A stretch of 64,000 nt of DNA from Roseitranquillus sediminis (GTDB taxonomy: Bacteria; Pseudomonadota; Alphaproteobacteria; Rhodobacterales; Rhodobacteraceae), in the NCBI RefSeq assembly GCF_016918935.1, contig NZ_JAFFOB010000025.1:8237-72236 (forward strand), given 5' to 3'. Within the stretch, counting starts at the first letter, position 1, and every line of letters starts with the position of its first letter. Both the position numbers and the translations under genes were made by a program. The notes below the pieces were generated by a model. That model was not told where the DNA came from. It made no database searches and saw nothing but the letters and a program-made list of their open reading frames with translations. This document shows positions 16,671 through 25,629 of the stretch, in pieces.

Positions 16671-17335
16671 GCCGGCATCGTCTGGCGAAAGCTGCGGAAG
16701 TCCACCACGCGGTCGAACCGGTCGAGCAGGTCGTGGTCGTGGGTCACCGCGAGGACGGTGGCGTTCTCGGCCTCCGCGCAGGAGAAGAGGAGGTCGAGGA
16801 TCACGCCCTTGGTCTCGGGGTCGAGGTTCCCCGTCGCCTCGTCGGCGAGCACGACCGGCGGCCGTGTCAGGAGGGCGCGGCAGATCGCGACGCGCTGCTT
16901 CTCGCCGTGGGAGAGTGCGCCGGGGCGGTGGCCGAGCTTGGCTCCGATCCCGGCACGCCAGGCAAGATCCTCGGCGCGCTTGCGGGTCGCTCCGTCTAGG
17001 GTGAGCGCGCCGCTGATCCGGTAGGGGTGCAGGATGTTGTCGCGGGCGCTGAGATACTCGACCAGCCCGAAGTCCTGGAAGACGGAACCGATGGTGCGGG
17101 CGCGAAAGTCACGTCGAGCGACATCCCCGAGGGTGTGGACTTCGACGTCACCGACGCGGACGCTGCCCGAGAAGGGCACGAGGATTCCGGCAACGAGACT
17201 GAGGAGTGTCGTCTTGCCCGAGCCGCTCGGCCCAACGACGGCAAGTCGCTCGCCACTGGCGGCTGCGAGGCGCGGGATCTCGAGGCGGAAGCCGGCTGAG
17301 GGATATGCGAAGCTGATGTCCTGAAGCGAAATCAT
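16667..17335 (-). CDS. ABC transporter ATPase (MacB/LolD type)
   Basis: 222-residue nucleotide-binding subunit. Walker A GPSGSGKTTLL (about 35-45), Q-loop VFQDFGLVEYLS, signature LSHGEKQRVAICRAL (about 140-154; SHGEK replaces SGGQ), Walker B PVVLADEATGNLD and switch His in AVTHDHDLLD. The D-loop and GNLD place it with the LolD/MacB group that partners FtsX-like permeases. ATG at 17335 overlaps the previous stop (ATGA), so the 18-codon longer reading to 17389 is rejected. Confidence 0.92.
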   Translation of the reverse strand: MISLQDISFAYPSAGFRLEIPRLAAASGERLAVVGPSGSGKTTLLSLVAGILVPFSGSVRVGDVEVHTLGDVARRDFRARTIGSVFQDFGLVEYLSARDNILHPYRISGALTLDGATRKRAEDLAWRAGIGAKLGHRPGALSHGEKQRVAICRALLTRPPVVLADEATGNLDPETKGVILDLLFSCAEAENATVLAVTHDHDLLDRFDRVVDFRSFRQTMPA

Positions 17336-18414
17336 CGCGGCGGATCGTCCCGCACGACGTCGATGAGGTCGAAGGCGCCGATCTTCCACGCGCCGTCCAC
17401 CGGCACGATCGCAAGATCGGCCTCGTAGCGGTTCACGCGGTCGTGGACGTGGCTCCAGTGTATGACCGAGCCGCGCACGCTCCAGACCCCGTGAACGCGA
17501 TATCCCTCGGCGCCGGGCAGCGGATCCGCTTCCGTGCGTTCGAGTTCGACGGACTGGACGTCCGAGCGCCGCCCGTCCTCCTGCAGAGAGAGCGCGGCGC
17601 GCTTCTGCAGGTAGAGGTCCGCGAGCACGTCGTCCGCTGCCACCGCGGCAAGCGCGTCGTAGATCTCATCCTCGTCCTGCTGCTCGAAGGCGAAGTAGAC
17701 CTGCTCGAGAAGGGCGCCGACGAGGCCGGGGATCTCTTCGTCGCTGAGCACGCGGCTGCCGGCCCTCAGATCGGCTGCGGAGCCGCGCTCTGCCTGGCGC
17801 TCAAGCGTGGCATTCACGAGGACGAGGGCGGCGACAACCGCAATCCACGCGCCGAGGCCACGGACCATGCCCTCGCGGCGCTGGCGCAGCGTCCGGCCGA
17901 GGGCGGCGCCAAGTGCGGTCACGGCGATGGCGCCGCCGACGGCCGCCAAGGCGTAGGCCGCGAGCGAGATCCACGACGCGTCGCCAATGCGGAGGATGGA
18001 CCCGATCCCGAGGCCGAAGAGGGCCGCGACGGCGGCCAGGCACAGGTTCACAGCGCCAGCGGTCCGGACGCCGATGGCCATCAGCGCGGCGATCGCGGCC
18101 GCTGCGCCCGCAATAAGCGCTTCAAGGTAGTAGGGGGCGCCGAAGGCGAACCCAGCGGCAACGCCGACGCAGAGAGCGGCAGGTCCCGACGTTACTGAGT
18201 ACGCCTTGGCCGGAACGCGCGCGGCGCCAAGGAGCGCACCGACGGCGAGGAGGGCGAGCCCGTTCTCCGGCGTTACGACGGCGCCGGCGCCGAAGACCAG
18301 CGCCTGGCCCAGACCCGCATCGGGAACGACAGCGTGGCCCGAGGAGGGTAGCAGCGCAGTTCCTGTGACCAGTGCTGCGAAGACGCGCTTGCCTTGATGT
18401 GCTCGGCTGATCAT
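17332..18414 (-). CDS. Polytopic membrane protein with C-terminal soluble domain, unknown
   Basis: 360 residues. An N-terminal signal-like helix is followed by about six to seven hydrophobic segments up to residue 205, with a layout reminiscent of HupE/UreJ proteins (GLALLAVGALLGAA, FAFGAPYYLEALIAGAAAAI) but without their His-rich motifs. Residues 205-360 are soluble, acidic in the middle (FEQQDEDEIYDALAAVAADD) and end in EADLAIVPVDGAWKIGAFDL, which looks like a small alpha+beta NTF2- or Tim44-like domain. It sits between the HupE-like and ATPase genes. Function not recognised. Confidence 0.75.
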   Translation of the reverse strand: MISRAHQGKRVFAALVTGTALLPSSGHAVVPDAGLGQALVFGAGAVVTPENGLALLAVGALLGAARVPAKAYSVTSGPAALCVGVAAGFAFGAPYYLEALIAGAAAAIAALMAIGVRTAGAVNLCLAAVAALFGLGIGSILRIGDASWISLAAYALAAVGGAIAVTALGAALGRTLRQRREGMVRGLGAWIAVVAALVLVNATLERQAERGSAADLRAGSRVLSDEEIPGLVGALLEQVYFAFEQQDEDEIYDALAAVAADDVLADLYLQKRAALSLQEDGRRSDVQSVELERTEADPLPGAEGYRVHGVWSVRGSVIHWSHVHDRVNRYEADLAIVPVDGAWKIGAFDLIDVVRDDPPR

Positions 18415-18429
18415 CCGCGCCGTGCGCGC

Positions 18430-19782
18430 CTAGAAGCGCTGCGCAAGCGAGTTGCGGTCGGCGCCGTCCTCTGGATCGGCGCTCAAGCCGGAGAAGATCC
18501 AGAGCAGCATCGCGGAGGCGATGATGGCGATCAGCCAGGACATCGCACCCGACGCGACCAGCGCCTCCAGCGGCGGCCACGGAAACTGGCCCAGGAGCGC
18601 TGCCCGCTCGACCGCCATGTGCCAAGCCGAATGCGCTACGAAGGCCGAGAGCACGATAGTGCCGACCCGCGCCGGCACGACGAAACGGAATGCCACTTGC
18701 AGGGCAGCTATCGCGAGGGCCAAGGCGGCTAGCGCGGCCAGTCCCGCGCCCGCGTCGAACGCGATGATTGCCGTCAAGAGGTGGGCGCCCGCGAACTGGA
18801 CGTTTTCGGCGAAGGGCGCCGACAGGGCAAAGCCGATCGGCAGACCGAGAAACGGAGAAACTCGCCAGCGGCGTCGGTAAGTGGCGCCGACGATATTCTC
18901 GACCGATAGATAAATGATCGAGGCGGCAATGAGGAATGAAACCAGATATGGGAACCAGAGGGTATTGGGCGTGAGGCCCCATCCCGATGCCATCAGGCCG
19001 GCGGTCTGCCCTAGAAGGAAGGCCCCGCCGGTTATCAGGAGCTGCCTTGAGCCGATCAGCGGCATCGCCATTGCCAGGAGCAGAAGGAGGTACTCGGATC
19101 TGGCCGAGATTTCGCGGAAGCCTCTTTCCGAATAGAGCCACACGGTTTGCCACCAGCTCGGGTCGAGGTGTACCTGCCCGACGTCGGCATGCACGTCATA
19201 CACCCGGTCGGTGCCGTCCGCGCCGAGGTATCGCATCACGACGTTGACCTGCAGGCCGAGCCGCGCGAGCGCCGGCTCGATGGAAAAGCTCGAATTTTCC
19301 GAAGAAATCGGATATCCATAGGCGATCTGCAGCAGGCCCTGCTCCCACAAGATCTTCGTGTCCGCTGGCAGGTCCGCCTGCGTCGTATGGGCAAGCGCCG
19401 CGTCGTATCCTTCGGTGAACGTGTCGTCAGATGGCAGCGACACGCGCGCATCCAGTACTTCAGGCTGCGGCAACGGTTCGCCGTTCTCGTAGACTTCGAT
19501 GACGTCGCGGACCCAGATCTGCGCCGCGCCTTCGAGCGAGGTGCGAATGTTCGGCAGGTCAAGATAGCCTTCGCTGTCTGTCGCGATGTCGACATCCCGC
19601 AGGGAGTCCATCGGCAGCCGCAGCAGGAGGGTCAGGGTGTCTCCCTCGGGCTTGACGTAGGTGAGGACCGTCACTTCGTTCGGGACCTCGTGCGCGGTCG
19701 CGGTGCCGGCGCCGCCCACGGCCGCCAGCGCGAGCGTGAGGTGGAGCAACAACATGTTGCGGATTCCGCAAAGGCGGCCCAT
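18430..19782 (-). CDS. HupE/UreJ-like membrane protein with periplasmic N-terminal domain
   Basis: 450 residues: signal peptide (LTLALAAVGGAGTATAHE), a periplasmic domain of about 200 residues starting HEVPNEVTVLTYVKPEGDTL, then seven hydrophobic segments resembling the HupE/UreJ family of nickel/cobalt/urease-associated permeases. VAHSAWHMAVE near residue 400 keeps a His pair, but the usual HLLF and AHSLTL metal positions of the first helices are replaced. ATG at 19782 is the best-placed start; 19812 and a later one are possible. First gene of the seven-gene cassette. Confidence 0.75.
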   Translation of the reverse strand: MGRLCGIRNMLLLHLTLALAAVGGAGTATAHEVPNEVTVLTYVKPEGDTLTLLLRLPMDSLRDVDIATDSEGYLDLPNIRTSLEGAAQIWVRDVIEVYENGEPLPQPEVLDARVSLPSDDTFTEGYDAALAHTTQADLPADTKILWEQGLLQIAYGYPISSENSSFSIEPALARLGLQVNVVMRYLGADGTDRVYDVHADVGQVHLDPSWWQTVWLYSERGFREISARSEYLLLLLAMAMPLIGSRQLLITGGAFLLGQTAGLMASGWGLTPNTLWFPYLVSFLIAASIIYLSVENIVGATYRRRWRVSPFLGLPIGFALSAPFAENVQFAGAHLLTAIIAFDAGAGLAALAALALAIAALQVAFRFVVPARVGTIVLSAFVAHSAWHMAVERAALLGQFPWPPLEALVASGAMSWLIAIIASAMLLWIFSGLSADPEDGADRNSLAQRF

Positions 19783-19922
19783 TTCTCTGATGAATAGCGA
19801 AAAGCCGGTCATTTCTCTGACAATTGCAAGGGGTGATCTCAATTATCTCGACAGTTGTGACGCCGCTTGTCTAGTCTTTTTCTACCGAGGCCGCGAATGG
19901 CCGATCAGAGGAGGAGGAAAGC

Positions 19923-21242
19923 ATGCGGTGGTTTCCATCAAGGCGCAAGGCGCTCGCGGGTGGCAGCGTGCTCGCGCTTGTCGCGGTCGTGGGTGCCGGG
20001 CAGTTCGCGTTCGAGGGCGCGTCGGCGCAGGACGCAAGCGCTTCGGCCCAAGAGGCGCCGCGCTTCGAGGTTGATCCGTTCTGGCCAAAGCCGATGCCGA
20101 ACAACTGGGCGCTGGGGCAGGCGATCGGTGTCGCGGTCGACAAGGACGACAACATCTGGATCATCCATCGCGGATGGGATCCGGCTGCATTCGATCCCAC
20201 CGATCTCGCAGTTCCGCCGGAAGGCAGCAGGAATGCCGGGCAAGTGGTCGGGGAGTGCTGCAATCCGTCGCCCCCGGTCATGCAGTTCGACCAGGAGGGC
20301 AACCTTCTGCAGGCGTGGGGCGGACCGACGGATACCGGCGAGTATGAGTGGCCAGCCTCTAACCACGGCATCGCTGTCGACGATGAGGGCCACGTCTACA
20401 TCGGCGGCAACGGGGGTTCCGACGCGCACGTCCTGAAGTTCACGTCAGACGGAGAATTTGTGGCGCAGTGGGGCGCTTCGCACGCGCGCATGGTCGACGC
20501 GGACGGCGCGTCTGTCGAGCCCGACCCGTTGACGGGTTATGCCGGCCTCGCTCCGGGCGGAGAGGTCCCTGAAGGTTTCTCCTTCCAAGCCAATTCAATG
20601 GACATGGAAAACTTCGGCCGGGTGGCCAAGGTCGACCTCGATCAGGAGGCCAACGAGGCGTACCTGTCGGACGGCTACGGCAACCACCGCGTGGCCGTTG
20701 TCGACATGGACAGCGGCGAGATCAAGCGGTTCTGGGGTGCCTATGGCGAGCCCCCGACGGACGAGGATCTTGGCCCCTATGATCCGTCCGCACCGCCGGC
20801 ACGGCAGTTCCGCAATCCGGTTCACTGCGCGAACGTATCGGACGATGGGCTGGTCTATGTCTGCGACCGTCCCAACAACCGCGTCCAGATCTTCCAAGAG
20901 GACGGCACGTTCGTGCAGGAGGTCTTCGTGGCGCCCGAGACCCTCTACGACGGCTCGGTCTGGGACATCGACTTCTCGGCGGACCCGGAGCAGCGCTACC
21001 TCTACATGGCCGACGGCCAGAACGAGCACCTCCGGGTGTTCGATCGCGAGACCATGCAGGAGCTCTACAACTTCGGGACCGGCGGTCGTCAGCCGGGCAT
21101 GTGGATGGGCTTGCACAGCATCGCCGTGGACTCGCAGGGCAATCTGTACACTACCGAGACCTACACCGGTAAGCGTCTGCAGAAGTTCGTGAACATGGGC
21201 ATGGCGCCCGCCGCACCGATGCAGGTTGCCTGGCCGGGCTAG
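19923..21242 (+). CDS. Secreted NHL-type beta-propeller protein
   Basis: 439 residues. N-terminal signal with a pair of arginines (SRRKALAGGSVLALVAVVG) and cleavage near ASAQD, so export to the periplasm is likely. The rest consists of repeated six-bladed propeller units: GIAVDDEGHVYIGGNGGSDA, VLKFTSDGEFVAQWG, AYLSDGYGNHRVAVVDMDSG, VYVCDRPNNRVQIFQEDGTF and HSIAVDSQGNLYTTETYTGK. Related proteins include peptidyl-alpha-hydroxyglycine alpha-amidating lyase, but a binding or scaffold role is just as possible. ATG at 19923 follows AGGAGGAGGAAAGC. It diverges from the metal cassette across 140 bases. Confidence 0.85.
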   Translation: MRWFPSRRKALAGGSVLALVAVVGAGQFAFEGASAQDASASAQEAPRFEVDPFWPKPMPNNWALGQAIGVAVDKDDNIWIIHRGWDPAAFDPTDLAVPPEGSRNAGQVVGECCNPSPPVMQFDQEGNLLQAWGGPTDTGEYEWPASNHGIAVDDEGHVYIGGNGGSDAHVLKFTSDGEFVAQWGASHARMVDADGASVEPDPLTGYAGLAPGGEVPEGFSFQANSMDMENFGRVAKVDLDQEANEAYLSDGYGNHRVAVVDMDSGEIKRFWGAYGEPPTDEDLGPYDPSAPPARQFRNPVHCANVSDDGLVYVCDRPNNRVQIFQEDGTFVQEVFVAPETLYDGSVWDIDFSADPEQRYLYMADGQNEHLRVFDRETMQELYNFGTGGRQPGMWMGLHSIAVDSQGNLYTTETYTGKRLQKFVNMGMAPAAPMQVAWPG

Positions 21243-21283
21243 TACGCGGCAACGCGTTCCAGCCGCAGCCAGCAAGAGCAGAA

Positions 21284-21323
21284 CCTCCGCCCGCCGGTTC
21301 CAGCGGCGGGCGGAGGGCCTTTT
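21284..21323 (+). terminator. Rho-independent terminator after the beta-propeller gene
   Basis: A perfect 13-bp GC-rich stem (CCTCCGCCCGCCG / CGGCGGGCGGAGG), seven-base loop GTTCCAG, followed by GCCTTTT. It lies 42 bases after the stop and also faces the end of the converging GH15 gene. Confidence 0.85.
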
Positions 21324-21406
21324 GGAGCCGTGCTTTCGAAGTCCTGATTCCGTGGAGGGCGCAGAAGCCGGTGAACATCACTGACCGCGGGGACCGGTGC
21401 CGGTCT

Positions 21407-23329
21407 TCAGGTCAGCGACAGGACCGACTTGCGCGACGACCGCAGGCGGACACTCTGATTCCGGATCAGCGCGAACACCAGAGCACTGGCGCCTTCGGTG
21501 GCGCCGGCGATCCGCTTCGCCCGGTCGGCGTTGGTTCCCTGCAGCGCCTCCGGTCCTTTTCGCGCGTGAAGTTCCAGGAGCGATGCGCTCGAGATCAGCG
21601 AGAGGTGCGTGAAGGCCTGCGGGATGTTGCCCAGAAACGCGCCGGTCCGCACGTCGACCTCCTCGGCGTAGAGCCCGACGTCGTTCGCGCGTGACAGGAG
21701 CCGCTCGAAGAGCTCGCGCGCCTCGTCCGCCCGACCCACCGTCAGAAGGGCTTCGACCAGCCAGAAGCTCGTGATGAAGAACGCGCCCTCGCCGCCCTCG
21801 AGGCCATCGTCGCCCCGGTAGCGGTGGACGAGATCCCGGGTGCGGAGCTCGCGCTCGACCTCCTCCACCGTGCGCGCGACGAGGTCCGGGTCGAGTGGCA
21901 GGCCGAGCAGCGGCACCTGCAGGAGCGATGCATCCGTCGTATCGGCTCCATACGACTGCACCAGGTGCGCCGGATCGCCTGCCACTCCCTTCTCGAGCAC
22001 CTCGCGCAGGATCTTGTCGCGCGTGTCGCGCCAGAGGGGCTTCTCGCCGAAGAGGCGGATGGCGCGGTCGAGCGTGACCCACGCCATCGCCTTGCCCTGC
22101 GTGAAGTGCCGTGGCTCGCAGCGCATCTCCCAGATGCCGTGGTCCGGCACCTGCCACGTCTCGCAGACATGGTCCGCCACTCCGCGCAGCAGCGCCTTCT
22201 CGTCGGCGCTGAGGCGCGAGCCGAGGGCGGCGCGGAGTTCGGCCCAGTCGAGCAGCTCGCCGAAGACGTCGAGCTGGCGCTGCTCCGCCGCCCCGTTGCC
22301 GACGCGAACCGGGCGGCTGTCGCGGTAGCCGGAGAGGTGGTCGTGGCAGTGCTCCCTCAGGTACGGCTCGCCGTCGATCCCGTACATGATCCTCAGCGTC
22401 GAGCCTTCGCGCAGGCAGTGCCGCGACAGGAAGGTGGAGAATCGGCTAGCCTCGGCGCTGTAGCCCAGCACCGACAGGGAGAAGAGCGCGAATGTCGCGT
22501 CGCGGATCCAGCAGAAGCGATAGTCCCAGTTCCGGCTGCCGCCGATCTCCTCGGGCAGCGATGTCGTGGGCGCCGCCACGATCGCCCCGCTCGGTGCATA
22601 CGTCAGAAGCTTCAGCGCCAGCGCGCTCCGCCGCACCGCATCCTCGTAGGGGCCGCGGTATCGGGAGTAGTCGGTCCACTCCTGCCAGAAGGCGCAGGTG
22701 ACGTCGTAGAGCTGGTCGGCGCGCTCGCGCGGATCGAAGAGCGGCGCGATGCTGGTCATGACGCAGGTCTGCGCTTCGCCGTCGCCGAGGACGATGCGCA
22801 CCGCCGCGCCGTCATCCTCGCGCCGGGCCTCGCCGGCGCACCAGAGGGTGATCCCGCCCTCGCAGTCGATGCGCCCGTCGCCGATGTGCATTTCCAGCGG
22901 TCTGGTGGAGAATTCGTGACCGCGGGGCCGAAAGCGGGTTTTCAGTGTGGCATGGCCGGAGGTGCAGCGCATCCGGCGAACCACCCAGCCCGGTGCGTTC
23001 AGCGTCACGTAGTCGTGAACCCGTGCGCCGCGCGTCCGCCCGACCGGCATGAAGTCGATCAGCTCGAGCGTGCCCGTCTCGGTCTCGAACAGGGTCCGCA
23101 GGATGTTCGTCCGCTCGACATAGGCACGCGAGATGCGCCTCGTGCCCTCGGGCTCGACGCTCCACGACCCGCCGCCGCCCGCGTCGAGCAGCTGGAAGAA
23201 GACCGGGTCGCCGTCGAACCGCCGCGGTGTGCACCAGTCGATGCTTCCGGCGGCCGAGACCAGCGCGGCACCGTGGCAATCGCCGATCAGCGCATAGTCC
23301 TCGATCGGCGGCTGGCGGTTGCTCGTCAT
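21407..23329 (-). CDS. Glycoside hydrolase family 15 protein (glucoamylase/trehalase-like)
   Basis: 640-residue cytoplasmic enzyme of the bacterial GH15 group, which hydrolyses alpha-glucosidic bonds (glucoamylase or trehalase activity). The N-terminal super-sandwich begins PIEDYALIGDCHGAALVSAA and SIDWCTPRRFDGDPVF; the (alpha/alpha)6 barrel shows GGSRNWDYRFCWIRDATFAL (about 285-304), the general-acid region HGIWEMRCEPRHFTQGKAMA and the second catalytic area LYAEEVDVRTGAFLGNIPQ. ATG at 23329 is used since PIEDYALIGD must be near the start. No trehalose or glycogen gene is adjacent. Confidence 0.92.
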   Translation of the reverse strand: MTSNRQPPIEDYALIGDCHGAALVSAAGSIDWCTPRRFDGDPVFFQLLDAGGGGSWSVEPEGTRRISRAYVERTNILRTLFETETGTLELIDFMPVGRTRGARVHDYVTLNAPGWVVRRMRCTSGHATLKTRFRPRGHEFSTRPLEMHIGDGRIDCEGGITLWCAGEARREDDGAAVRIVLGDGEAQTCVMTSIAPLFDPRERADQLYDVTCAFWQEWTDYSRYRGPYEDAVRRSALALKLLTYAPSGAIVAAPTTSLPEEIGGSRNWDYRFCWIRDATFALFSLSVLGYSAEASRFSTFLSRHCLREGSTLRIMYGIDGEPYLREHCHDHLSGYRDSRPVRVGNGAAEQRQLDVFGELLDWAELRAALGSRLSADEKALLRGVADHVCETWQVPDHGIWEMRCEPRHFTQGKAMAWVTLDRAIRLFGEKPLWRDTRDKILREVLEKGVAGDPAHLVQSYGADTTDASLLQVPLLGLPLDPDLVARTVEEVERELRTRDLVHRYRGDDGLEGGEGAFFITSFWLVEALLTVGRADEARELFERLLSRANDVGLYAEEVDVRTGAFLGNIPQAFTHLSLISSASLLELHARKGPEALQGTNADRAKRIAGATEGASALVFALIRNQSVRLRSSRKSVLSLT

Positions 23330-23440
23330 CACGCACTCATTCCCGATCCCACAGGCGACGGTACGGCCCCGCCGCACGCAGACCCGACCTTGCGCATCTA
23401 TCTGCTGCACGGCCGCGACCGCCGGAAACCGTTTGCCGAA

Positions 23441-24415
23441 TCAAGGCCAGAGCCAGGCGACGTATATCGCGTAGCCAAGTACCAGCGCGGCGCCTTCCGC
23501 GCGCGAGATGATGCGGCCGGTCCAGGCCAGCGCGATGACCAGCACAGAAGCCACGAGCATGACGTAGTTGTCGAAGCCGAGGATCTCGGCCGGTACCTGG
23601 GTCGGCGCGATCACTGCGGTTGTGCCGCCGATCCCGAGGATGTTGTAGATGTTCGACCCGACGATGTTGCCGAAGGCAACTTCGGCTTCCTTCCGTATAG
23701 CGGCCATGACCGAGGTGATGAGTTCCGGCATCGATGTTCCGACAGCCACGATGGTCAGGCCGATCACGGTTTCAGAGATGCCGAAGGATCGCGCGAGGCT
23801 AACCGCGCCGCTCACCAGGAAGACGCCGCCGAGCACCACGAGAGCCAGCCCTACGCCGGCGATCAGGAGCGGCACCGCGAGCGATCCGGCTGCCGCAGGA
23901 ACGGGTGCCAGCGCCGGGTCTGCCTCCTGCGTCGCGGCCGCCTTGTCGTAGAGGGCACCGTGAGCTGCCCCGCGACTCTCCTGGCGGAAGGCGGTGTATA
24001 CGTAGGACGCGAGCGCCAGCAGGAACAGGAGGCCGACGATGCGGCCGAGCGGCATGGAAAGGCCCAGCACAATGAAGATAGCGGCGACCGCTATCATCAC
24101 GGCTCCGTCGCGCTTCAGCGCGCCTGAGGCGACTGCCACCGGCGTGATCAGTGCCGACGCCCCAAGGATGAGCAGGATGTTGGCGATGTTGGAGCCCACG
24201 ATGTTGCCGTAGGCGATCCCTGGAGAGTCGGCGAGCGCCGCCTGAACCGAGGTCACGAGCTCTGGCGTCGACGTGCCGAAGCCGACGAGCGTCAGCCCGA
24301 TGACCAGTGGCGACACGCCAAGCCGGCTCGCCACCCCGACCGCCCCGCGCACCAGCAACTCGCCACCGAGCACGAGCAGGGCGAGCCCTGCGATCAAAGG
24401 TAGCCAGGTCTCCAT
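23441..24415 (-). CDS. CaCA-family Na+/Ca2+-type antiporter (YrbG-like)
   Basis: 324 residues, about ten hydrophobic segments in two inverted halves. Each half carries the alpha repeat: GFGTSTPELVTSVQAAL with GNIVGSNIANILLILG in the first, and AVGTSMPELITSVMAAI with GNIVGSNIYNILGIGG in the second. A short acidic cytoplasmic loop (about 150-180) joins them. ATG at 24415 follows GGAGGAG. It exchanges Ca2+ (or another cation) for Na+ or H+ at the inner membrane. Stands alone. Confidence 0.92.
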   Translation of the reverse strand: METWLPLIAGLALLVLGGELLVRGAVGVASRLGVSPLVIGLTLVGFGTSTPELVTSVQAALADSPGIAYGNIVGSNIANILLILGASALITPVAVASGALKRDGAVMIAVAAIFIVLGLSMPLGRIVGLLFLLALASYVYTAFRQESRGAAHGALYDKAAATQEADPALAPVPAAAGSLAVPLLIAGVGLALVVLGGVFLVSGAVSLARSFGISETVIGLTIVAVGTSMPELITSVMAAIRKEAEVAFGNIVGSNIYNILGIGGTTAVIAPTQVPAEILGFDNYVMLVASVLVIALAWTGRIISRAEGAALVLGYAIYVAWLWP

Positions 24416-24516
24416 GCGCTCCTCCACTAGGTTTGCGACTGGTCTCGCGCCAGCGCGCCAGGTCATGATGACAACCATCCGATCAGCTTGTCCACGAACC
24501 GACCGAACCTGCTTGG

Positions 24517-24545
24517 CTTGGGAGGGTGCAGTTGCGCTTGGGAGG
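24517..24545 (+). repeat. Direct repeat CTTGGGAGG upstream of the lactate genes
   Basis: Two copies of CTTGGGAGG at 24517-24525 and 24537-24545, exactly 20 bases apart, each followed by a GTGCA element. They lie 78-106 bases before the lactate dehydrogenase start, where a regulator binding site is expected. Two-turn spacing would put both on one DNA face. Candidate only. Confidence 0.35.
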
Positions 24546-24622
24546 TTCAAGGTGCAACCGTCGGTCAGGGCCGGACGGCTGGCAGCGCCGTCACAGGATG
24601 CGGGAGCAGTCGAGGTAACAAG

Positions 24623-25624
24623 ATGCGGATCGCCGTCTTCAGCACCAAGCCATACGACGCAAGATACCTGGAGATGGCCAACCGCGCCGGGCACGAGCTG
24701 GTCTTCCTCGAGGCACGCCTGTCTGCCGAGACAGCTTCTCTCGCCGGAGACGCCGACGCCGTTTGCGCTTTCGTCAACGACGACCTCGGCGCGGGGGTGG
24801 TCTCTGCGCTGGCCGATGGCGGCGTCCGGCTGATCGCGCTGCGCTCCGCCGGCTTCAACCATGTCGACCTCGCAGCCGCAGAGGCGGCCGGGATCGCCGT
24901 TGCCCGCGTGCCAGCCTATTCGCCGCACGCGGTTGCCGAGCACACCGTCGCGCTGATCCTGACGCTGAACCGCAAGACGCACCGCGCCTACAACAGAGTG
25001 CGCGAGGGCAACTTCGCGCTCGACGGGCTGCTGGGCTTCGACCTCGACGGCAAGACGGTGGGAATCGTCGGGACCGGCAAGATCGGCGAGGTCGTGGCCC
25101 GTATCCTCGGCGGCTTCGGCTGCACGCTTCTCGCCCACGACCCGGTGGAGAGCTCGATCTGCACCGCACTCGGCGTCCGCTACGTGGAGTTCGACGAGCT
25201 TCTCGGCGCGAGCGACATCATAACGCTCCAGTGCCCGCTCACGCCCGAGACCTTCCATCTTATCGACGCGGCGGCGCTCGCCAGGGTCAAGCCGGGCGTC
25301 ATGCTGATCAACACCAGCCGCGGCGCGGTCGTCGACACGCGGGCACTGATCCAGGGCCTGAAGAGCGGCGCGGTCGGCAGCGTCGGCCTGGATGTCTACG
25401 AAGAGGAGGCGGATCTCTTCTTCGAGGACTTTTCGGACAAGTTCATCCCCGACGACGTCTTCGCGCGGCTTTTGACCTTCCCGAACGTTCTCATCACCGG
25501 ACACCAGGCGTTTTTCACCGAGGAGGCTCTGACCGCTATCGCCGAGACGACGATCGCCAACGTATCTGCCTTCGAGCGCGACGGCGTGCCGATCTACCCG
25601 GTGCGGGCGGCGACGGGCGGCTGA
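24623..25624 (+). CDS. D-lactate dehydrogenase (2-hydroxyacid dehydrogenase, LdhA-like)
   Basis: 333-residue NAD-dependent enzyme that interconverts pyruvate and D-lactate. Starts [20 protein letters not shown], typical of fermentative LdhA. NAD site [16 protein letters not shown] (about 149-164) then acidic HDPVE; catalytic Arg in [10 protein letters not shown], Glu in [11 protein letters not shown] and His in [13 protein letters not shown]. The long insert after DVYEEE matches LdhA. ATG at 24623 follows GAGGTAAC. Six bases later the lactate permease gene starts, so the pair probably handles lactate. Confidence 0.92.
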   Translation: MRIAVFSTKPYDARYLEMANRAGHELVFLEARLSAETASLAGDADAVCAFVNDDLGAGVVSALADGGVRLIALRSAGFNHVDLAAAEAAGIAVARVPAYSPHAVAEHTVALILTLNRKTHRAYNRVREGNFALDGLLGFDLDGKTVGIVGTGKIGEVVARILGGFGCTLLAHDPVESSICTALGVRYVEFDELLGASDIITLQCPLTPETFHLIDAAALARVKPGVMLINTSRGAVVDTRALIQGLKSGAVGSVGLDVYEEEADLFFEDFSDKFIPDDVFARLLTFPNVLITGHQAFFTEEALTAIAETTIANVSAFERDGVPIYPVRAATGG

Positions 25625-25629
25625 ACACC

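Noticed and set aside
21824-24127. 767-codon plus-strand frame opposite the GH15 and exchanger genes
   Set aside because: Crosses two well-supported genes and their gap; shadow by the same criteria.
24763-25629. N-terminal extension of the lactate permease frame back through ldhA
   Set aside because: The extension lies out of frame on ldhA and is Arg-rich nonsense; the true permease start is ATG at 25630.
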